DNA of 64,000 bases, taken from positions 1 to 64,000 of the forward strand of contig NZ_JAGRPM010000081.1 in NCBI RefSeq assembly GCF_019449565.1, written 5' to 3'. Below are positions 59,349 to 64,000 of this stretch, piece after piece (positions within the stretch are counted from its first letter, which is position 1; every line of letters begins with the position of its first letter). A program made the position numbers and the translations under genes. The notes beneath the pieces were generated by a model. The model searched no databases. It was not told the DNA's origin and saw only the letters and a program-made list of their open reading frames with translations. The DNA is from Rhodoblastus sp. Its GTDB lineage: Bacteria > Pseudomonadota > Alphaproteobacteria > Rhizobiales > Beijerinckiaceae.

Positions 59349-60119
59349 CTATTTCCGGGCGACGAAGAACAGGCGCGGATAGAGCAGCAATACCCGCCCG
59401 TCGGATTGTGGCGAATAGGCCATTTCCAGCTCGCGGCGATATTGCGCGAGAAAGGCGGGAATTTCGTCCTCCTGGAGTTCATTGAGGAAGGGGCGCAAGG
59501 CCGATCCCACGAACCAGTCCACGACGGCGTCATGGCCATCGAGCGGATGGACATAAGTGGTTTGCCAGAGATCGATCGTTTGGCAATGGGGCGCGATCCA
59601 GCTGTAATAATCGTCGAGCGAACCGATGATCGCCCGCGTTTTCGCCACCCGCGCCAGACGGTCCGACCAGGGCCCGTCCACCGCCACCATGCGCATCAGG
59701 GCGTGGGCCGCATCCTGCAGCACGTTCGGCATCTGCACAGCGAGAACGCCGCCCGGATTCAGGAACGACATCAGCCGGGGCAGCAGCTTGTGATGATCTG
59801 GCGCGAAATGCAGCGCGGCGTTTGAAAATATGAGATCGACTTTTTCATCCGCCTCCCACTCCTTCAGATCCTGCTGAATGAAGCGCGCGACGGGCAGGCG
59901 CTCCCGCGCCGCCGCCAGCATATTGCCAGACGTGTCAATTCCCAGAATATCCGCGCCGCGAAAATGCAGCGTGAGCATGGAGGCGCTATTGCCCGGGCCG
60001 CAGCCGAGATCGACGATTTTCCTCGGCGCCAAGGGCGGGATGCGCGCGATCAGGTCGCGCGCCGCCTGCGCCCGCTCGCGTTCAAACTTGAGGTAAAGTT
60101 CGCAATCCCAATCGGTCAT
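59349..60119 (-). CDS. tam: Trans-aconitate 2-methyltransferase
   Basis: The 256-residue SAM enzyme methylates trans-aconitate, an inhibitor of the TCA cycle. It opens with TDWDCELYLKFERERAQAAR and contains KIVDLGCGPGNSASMLTLHF, GIDTSGNMLAAARERLP, DLIFSNAALHFAPDHHKL and NPGGVLAVQMPNVLQDAAHA, which together identify Tam. The first of two adjacent ATGs is at 60122; the second at 60119 is listed. Confidence 0.9.
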   Translation of the reverse strand: MTDWDCELYLKFERERAQAARDLIARIPPLAPRKIVDLGCGPGNSASMLTLHFRGADILGIDTSGNMLAAARERLPVARFIQQDLKEWEADEKVDLIFSNAALHFAPDHHKLLPRLMSFLNPGGVLAVQMPNVLQDAAHALMRMVAVDGPWSDRLARVAKTRAIIGSLDDYYSWIAPHCQTIDLWQTTYVHPLDGHDAVVDWFVGSALRPFLNELQEDEIPAFLAQYRRELEMAYSPQSDGRVLLLYPRLFFVARK

Positions 60120-60197
60120 CATGGGAAATTAACGCCGCCGTCCGATATTTGTCTACTATTTTGATAGATTAAAATACCATTCAAACTTCCGCGCTGT

Positions 60198-61043
60198 TCA
60201 GGCCCCTGCGCCCGGCGCCCCGCGCAGCGCCATCAATCCGCGCGACGGATCATAGGCCAGGATGGCGGCGGACATGAAGACGAACGCGCAGCCCGCCGTG
60301 ACCGCGAAGGCGAGCCAGTTCATCTGGCCATAGAGCGCGAAGCGAATTAGCTCGACCGCATGAGTGAAGGGATTGATCTGGCAGACATAATAGAGCGCCG
60401 GACTGCCCTCCTGCACCCGCCACAGCGGATAAAGCGCGGATGAGGCGAAGAACATCGGGAAGATCACGAAATTCATGATGCCGGAGAAATTCTCGAGCTG
60501 CTTGATGAGCGAGGACAGCAGCATGCCGAGCGCGCCGAGCATCAGCCCGACCAGGATCAGCGCCGGCAGCACGGTGAGATAGCCCAGCGGCGGCGGCTGG
60601 ATGTCCCAGAACCAGGCGATGACGAGATAGGCATAGACCTGCAACACCGAGACCAGCGTGCCCGCGATGAGCTTGCCGAACAGCAGGAAAGAGCGCGGGA
60701 AGGGGCTGAGCAGCAGCACCCGCATATTTCCCATCTCGCGATCATAGACCATGGACAGGGACGACTGCATGCCGTTGAAAAGCTGGATCATCGCCATCAG
60801 GCCGGGCGTGATATAGACGTCATAGAGAACGTAGGTGTCATAGGGCGGGATGATGGAGACGCCCAGCACCTGCCGGAAGCCGGCGGCGAAAATGAACAGC
60901 CAGACCAGCGGGCGCACCAGGGCGGAGATGAAGCGCTCGCGCTGGTGCAGGAAGCGAAGGCCCTCGCGCCAGCAAATGCCCTTGAGGCAGATGAAATAAG
61001 CGGCTGGCGTCAGGCGCCGGGGCGCGGCGGCTTCGATGCTCAT
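60198..61043 (-). CDS. ABC transporter permease of the PQQ-linked system
   Basis: The 281-residue protein has six membrane helices of the ABC-2 type (SALVRPLVWLFIFAAGF, YDVYITPGLMAMIQLFNGMQ, SFLLFGKLIAGTLVSVLQVY) and ends with LAYDPSRGLMALRG. The block GMQSSLSMVYDREMGNMRVL is typical of ABC-2 exporters. Its gene overlaps the ATPase stop by four bases (ATGA). This permease form is known from clusters with PQQ-dependent alcohol dehydrogenases. It probably exports a substrate or assembles a periplasmic component; the substrate is unknown. Confidence 0.88.
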   Translation of the reverse strand: MSIEAAAPRRLTPAAYFICLKGICWREGLRFLHQRERFISALVRPLVWLFIFAAGFRQVLGVSIIPPYDTYVLYDVYITPGLMAMIQLFNGMQSSLSMVYDREMGNMRVLLLSPFPRSFLLFGKLIAGTLVSVLQVYAYLVIAWFWDIQPPPLGYLTVLPALILVGLMLGALGMLLSSLIKQLENFSGIMNFVIFPMFFASSALYPLWRVQEGSPALYYVCQINPFTHAVELIRFALYGQMNWLAFAVTAGCAFVFMSAAILAYDPSRGLMALRGAPGAGA

Positions 61044-61810
61044 GCGGCGCCCCGTGTTTCAGTCTCGGCGATCAAGGCGACAAAGGCCGATCTCATGTCG
61101 GCGAGCCCGGTTTTCGCCAGCAGGTCCGTGACCTTGCCCTCGGCGCGCAATTTGCCCTTGTGCAGCACGACCACGGAATCCCCCGGCTCGATCTCGTCGG
61201 TCAGATGCGTCGCCCACAAAACGCTCATGCCCTCGCGCGCGATCAGCCCGCGCACCAGCAGGAGAATATCGGCGCGTGCGCCAATGTCGAGGCCGACGGT
61301 CGGCTCGTCCAGTACCAGCAGTCGGGGGCGATGCAGCAGGGCGCGGGCGATTTCGACCCGACGCATCTGGCCTCCGGACAGGTTGCGCACCTTGTCCTTC
61401 GCCCGGTCCGCGAGACCCACGGCTTTCAGAAGCTCGGACGTGCGTTCATCCGCTTCCTTCCGGCCGATGCCGTGGAGCGCGGCGTGATAGTAGAAATTCT
61501 GCGCCACCGACAGGTCGAGATCGAGCGTGCGCGACTGGAACACCACGCCGAGTTCCGCCAAAGCCGCGCCGGGATGGCGCGTCAGGTCGAGGCCAAGCAG
61601 GCGGATTTCGCCTTTCTGCAGGGCGAACAGCCGCGTGATGAGCGAGAACAAGGTGCTCTTGCCGGCGCCATTGAGGCCGAGCAAAACGCAGAAGGAGCCG
61701 GGCGCGACGTCGAAGCTGACGTCGTCCAGGGCCTGCCGCGCGCCGTAATGATGGCTGACATGGCGCAATTCCAGCGCGGGGATGGCTTCACTCATCTTTG
61801 CGGCGCTCAT
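61040..61810 (-). CDS. ABC transporter ATP-binding protein of the PQQ-linked system
   Basis: The 256-residue protein has Walker A (LGLNGAGKSTLFSLI), the ABC signature (NLSGGQMRRVEIARALLHRP), Walker B (LLVLDEPTVGLDI) and an H-loop in WATHLTDEIEPGD. It energises the adjacent permease. The start at 61810 overlaps the beta-propeller stop by four bases (ATGA); an in-frame ATG at 61795 exists. The gene order is that of PQQ-dependent alcohol dehydrogenase-associated transporters. Confidence 0.92.
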   Translation of the reverse strand: MSAAKMSEAIPALELRHVSHHYGARQALDDVSFDVAPGSFCVLLGLNGAGKSTLFSLITRLFALQKGEIRLLGLDLTRHPGAALAELGVVFQSRTLDLDLSVAQNFYYHAALHGIGRKEADERTSELLKAVGLADRAKDKVRNLSGGQMRRVEIARALLHRPRLLVLDEPTVGLDIGARADILLLVRGLIAREGMSVLWATHLTDEIEPGDSVVVLHKGKLRAEGKVTDLLAKTGLADMRSAFVALIAETETRGAA

Positions 61811-62778
61811 GGTTTGGGGGCGCCCGGAATGGCCAGATCCCAGGGCGATTCGCCGACCTGGATGGATTTGACCACCTTTTGCGCCGCGACGTCGATCACC
61901 GACACGTCATTGGAAATGCCATTGGTCGTCAGCAGATATTTCTCGTCGGGCGTGAAGGCGGCATGCCAGACTCGCTGCCCCACCAGCAGATATTTCAATA
62001 CTTGCCGCGTCTTCACGTCCACCACGGCGATGCGGTTGGCCGGCCCCAGCGAGACGAAGGCGAGCTTGCCGTCGCGCGAAATATTGATTCCCACCGGCTG
62101 GACATTTTCCGAGCGCAGGCCTGGAACTTCGAATTTCACGCGGTCCTTGATCTTGAAGGTCGCGGAATCGACGATGACCACATCGCCGCCGATCTCCGCC
62201 GAGACCCAGACCTCGGCGCCGTCCGGGGTGAAGGCGGCCATGCGCGGCCTAGCATCCACCAGCACATTGGCCAGGGTCTTGCGCTTCGCGGCGTCGACGA
62301 AATGCGCCATGTTCGTCGTCTCGGTGGTGGCTACGATCAGCTTGCCGTCGGGGCTCACCGCCAGCCCCTCCGGCTCGACGCCGACGCGCACGCCGCCAAT
62401 CCGCTCCTTGGTCGCGGCGTCGAAGAAGGTCAGGAAGTTGCTGTCTTCATTGGTGACATAGAGCGTCTTGCCATCCGGCGAAATGTCGACCCGCTCCGGA
62501 TCGCGCCCCGCCGGAAAGTCCTCGACCACGGCATAAGTCTGCGGATCAATCACCGCGATCGTGTCGGAATCGCCGAGCGCGACATAGATCCTTTTATTGT
62601 CGGGGCTGACGACAATTCCGCGCGGCCTCTGGCTGACTGGAATGGTCTTTTTCACCGTCAGCGTCTCGGTGTCGATGACCGAAACGCTATTGCCCTTTTC
62701 ATTGGTGACGAAGGCGTCGAAGGCGCAAGCGGGCGTCGCCGCGGCTGAGATCGCCAGAGCCAGCGCGAGGCGTTTCAT
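61807..62778 (-). CDS. Exported YVTN beta-propeller protein associated with PQQ-dependent metabolism
   Basis: The 323-residue protein has a signal peptide (RLALALAISAAATPACA) and repeated YVTN/beta-propeller blades: AFVTNEKGNSVSVIDTETLT, IYVALGDSDTIAVIDPQTYA, LYVTNEDSNFLTFFDAATKE, VWVSAEIGGDVVIVDSATFK, VGESPWDLAIP at the end. Members of this family accompany PQQ-dependent catabolic gene sets and are periplasmic. The ATG at 62778 gives the signal peptide and overlaps the upstream gene stop (ATGA). It may scaffold or deliver a component for the alcohol dehydrogenase system. Confidence 0.9.
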   Translation of the reverse strand: MKRLALALAISAAATPACAFDAFVTNEKGNSVSVIDTETLTVKKTIPVSQRPRGIVVSPDNKRIYVALGDSDTIAVIDPQTYAVVEDFPAGRDPERVDISPDGKTLYVTNEDSNFLTFFDAATKERIGGVRVGVEPEGLAVSPDGKLIVATTETTNMAHFVDAAKRKTLANVLVDARPRMAAFTPDGAEVWVSAEIGGDVVIVDSATFKIKDRVKFEVPGLRSENVQPVGINISRDGKLAFVSLGPANRIAVVDVKTRQVLKYLLVGQRVWHAAFTPDEKYLLTTNGISNDVSVIDVAAQKVVKSIQVGESPWDLAIPGAPKP

Positions 62779-64000
62779 TTGAAGCGGCATTTCGACTCCG
62801 GTCGATCATAGCCCAAAGTATCCAGCTCCGAGAACTGGTGCATGAAGCCTTCCTGCGGCGAGGTCGCAACGACATTGCGGCCATCGGACAGCAGGATGGG
62901 CTGGCGCAATTGCAGGTTCCAGTCGCGCAGCGTCAGCTTCTGACCCTTGAAGGCGGCGAGCGCGAAATCTTTTGAAAGGAAATATCCCTTCATCGCGGCG
63001 GCGTCATCCGCCGCATCATGAGCGGCGGCCTCGCCGATCATCCGCGCCGCCGTCCATGAATTCATGTCGAGCGGGGTCATCGGACGGCCGAACTTGCGCT
63101 CGAACCGCTGCTGCAATTGCGTCGCGCCCCATTGCTCGTTGGAGGCGTCCCAGGACGTTGGAACGAGGCCAGCCGAACCCGCCACCGGGCGCGGGTCCCA
63201 GGTGCGAAAGGGCAGATAATCGGCGAAGACCGCGTTTTCGTCGGCGGCGACCAGCACGTCATAGGCGGCCACCCCCTGGGTGAAGGTCGGGATCTGTTTC
63301 TGCACCAGCGCGACGCCGCTGTCGGAGCGCCGCGCGCCGCCGTGATCCTCGAATATACGTTCCTCGACGAATTTCGCTCCGAAGCGCGCGCCCGCGCGTT
63401 TGAGGGCGTCCGCCCAGAGCCTGTCCTCGGGATGCGAGCCGACGACGAAGAACCATTTGCGCCATTGCTTCCAGATCAGATATTGCGCCAGCGCGTCGGC
63501 AAGCATTGAGCGCGTCGGCGCGACATGGACGACATTGGCGCGGCAGAATTCCTCCCGCAGGATGTCGTCCGGCGCGCCGACATTGAAGATCAGGAGCTTG
63601 GCCGCGGCGGGAATGTCCGCTGCATTGACGAGGGCGCCCGCCGGAAGGTCGGCGATCACGAATTGAACGCCCTGCCCGGCCAGTTCGCCCAGGGCCTGCG
63701 CCGCGTCCTCGCCCGGCTTCAGGCGGCGCGTGACCAGGCTGAAGTTCTGGCCCAGGAATTCGCCGGAGGCGTTGTCGTCGTCGATCCCCGCCAGGGCGCC
63801 GGCCTCGCCGTCATTTTCCGCCGGCAGCTGTAACCGTGAAACCGCCGAGCCTTTTTCGGCGCGGCGCAAATAGCCGATGACGATTTTCCGCGCGGCGGGA
63901 TCGACGGACTCGGCGGAGTTGGCGGGCTCCGCGGACTTGGCGGAATTAGATTGCGGCGCGTTCTGCGCGACAGCCGGCGCCACGCCAGCCAAGGCGACGG
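62775..64000 (-). CDS. ABC-type substrate-binding protein of the PQQ-linked system (N-terminus beyond the window)
   Basis: The visible part starts within the signal peptide (VALAGVAPAVAQN, cleavage after AVAQ) and then has a linker and a branched-chain amino-acid type periplasmic binding fold: KIVIGYLRRAEKGSAVSRLQ, QGVQFVIADLPAGALVNAAD, WKQWRKWFFVVGSHPEDRLW, NEQWGATQLQQRFERKFG. The true start lies right of 64000. In known clusters this protein accompanies PQQ-dependent alcohol dehydrogenases. Its binding pocket is divergent from amino-acid binding proteins, and the ligand is unknown. Confidence 0.88.
   Translation of the reverse strand, partial: VALAGVAPAVAQNAPQSNSAKSAEPANSAESVDPAARKIVIGYLRRAEKGSAVSRLQLPAENDGEAGALAGIDDDNASGEFLGQNFSLVTRRLKPGEDAAQALGELAGQGVQFVIADLPAGALVNAADIPAAAKLLIFNVGAPDDILREEFCRANVVHVAPTRSMLADALAQYLIWKQWRKWFFVVGSHPEDRLWADALKRAGARFGAKFVEERIFEDHGGARRSDSGVALVQKQIPTFTQGVAAYDVLVAADENAVFADYLPFRTWDPRPVAGSAGLVPTSWDASNEQWGATQLQQRFERKFGRPMTPLDMNSWTAARMIGEAAAHDAADDAAAMKGYFLSKDFALAAFKGQKLTLRDWNLQLRQPILLSDGRNVVATSPQEGFMHQFSELDTLGYDRPESKCRFK

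Overview
The window is a GC-rich bacterial chromosome segment whose gene content and order point to an alphaproteobacterium of the order Hyphomicrobiales (Rhizobiales). Indicators are class I lysyl-tRNA synthetase, the C4-pathway 5-aminolevulinate synthase, a DUF2948-hisD-UPF0262-phosphatase run, an rpoH/purA neighbourhood, phasins, CtrA-type sites and a tRNA-His of the alphaproteobacterial type (A73, G1:U72). A four-gene ABC transporter/beta-propeller operon of the kind linked to PQQ-dependent alcohol oxidation at the right edge suggests a methylotroph or PQQ-alcohol oxidiser, for example Beijerinckiaceae/Methylocystaceae-like. That placement is inference.

Layout. 1-5430 is an accessory region: the left end of an IS21-type element (istA runs off the edge) has cut an SpvB-like gene of lower GC. 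It is followed by a DUF429-like fragment, a small unknown gene, a decayed IS21 istB/istA pair, a truncated IS256-family transposase and a serine-recombinase fragment, ending at tRNA-Glu(CTC). 5.5-11.5 kb is a TetR-controlled RND efflux operon with two lipoprotein adaptors. 11.6-13.3 kb carries a tiny membrane protein, a SCO copper chaperone and a periplasmic binding protein. 13.3-24.3 kb is mostly housekeeping and envelope genes: an MshEN-GT2 glycosyltransferase, lysK, DUF952-pyrD, small exported proteins, a methyltransferase, a GT4, a LuxR response regulator and a cyclopropane fatty acid synthase. 24.6-37 kb holds hemA, an MltB-type transglycosylase, an EamA transporter, DUF4139, a degenerate receiver protein, a large exported unknown, a PAP2 phosphatase, GT4, a methyltransferase and an aminotransferase. 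37-43 kb has rpoH, an anchored unknown, purA, and two paralogous outer-membrane beta-barrels, each behind a CtrA-like box. 43-50 kb has a PdhS/PleC/DivJ-like sensor kinase, two phasins, tRNA-His, a Gly/His-rich secreted protein, a class II amidotransferase and mtnA. 50.4-54 kb is one large protein with an internally duplicated beta-helix region and a C-terminal Hint domain. 54.4-60.1 kb holds the hisD operon, an SLT transglycosylase, a periplasmic catalase-like peroxidase and tam. 60.2-64 kb is the PQQ-associated ABC operon, with its four genes joined by ATGA overlaps.

Functional themes. The core of the window concerns cell-envelope building and control: glycosyltransferases, transglycosylases, beta-barrels, CFA synthase, and possible CtrA/PdhS cell-cycle control of outer-membrane composition. 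It also covers storage-granule proteins with a palindromic operator candidate, and PQQ-linked oxidation. The least described items are the duplicated beta-helix/Hint protein, the phosphoacceptor-less receiver, the 45-residue membrane protein in front of SCO, the MshEN-glycosyltransferase fusion and the PQQ-associated transporter, whose substrate is not evident. No CRISPR array, rRNA, prophage or complete insertion sequence was seen.
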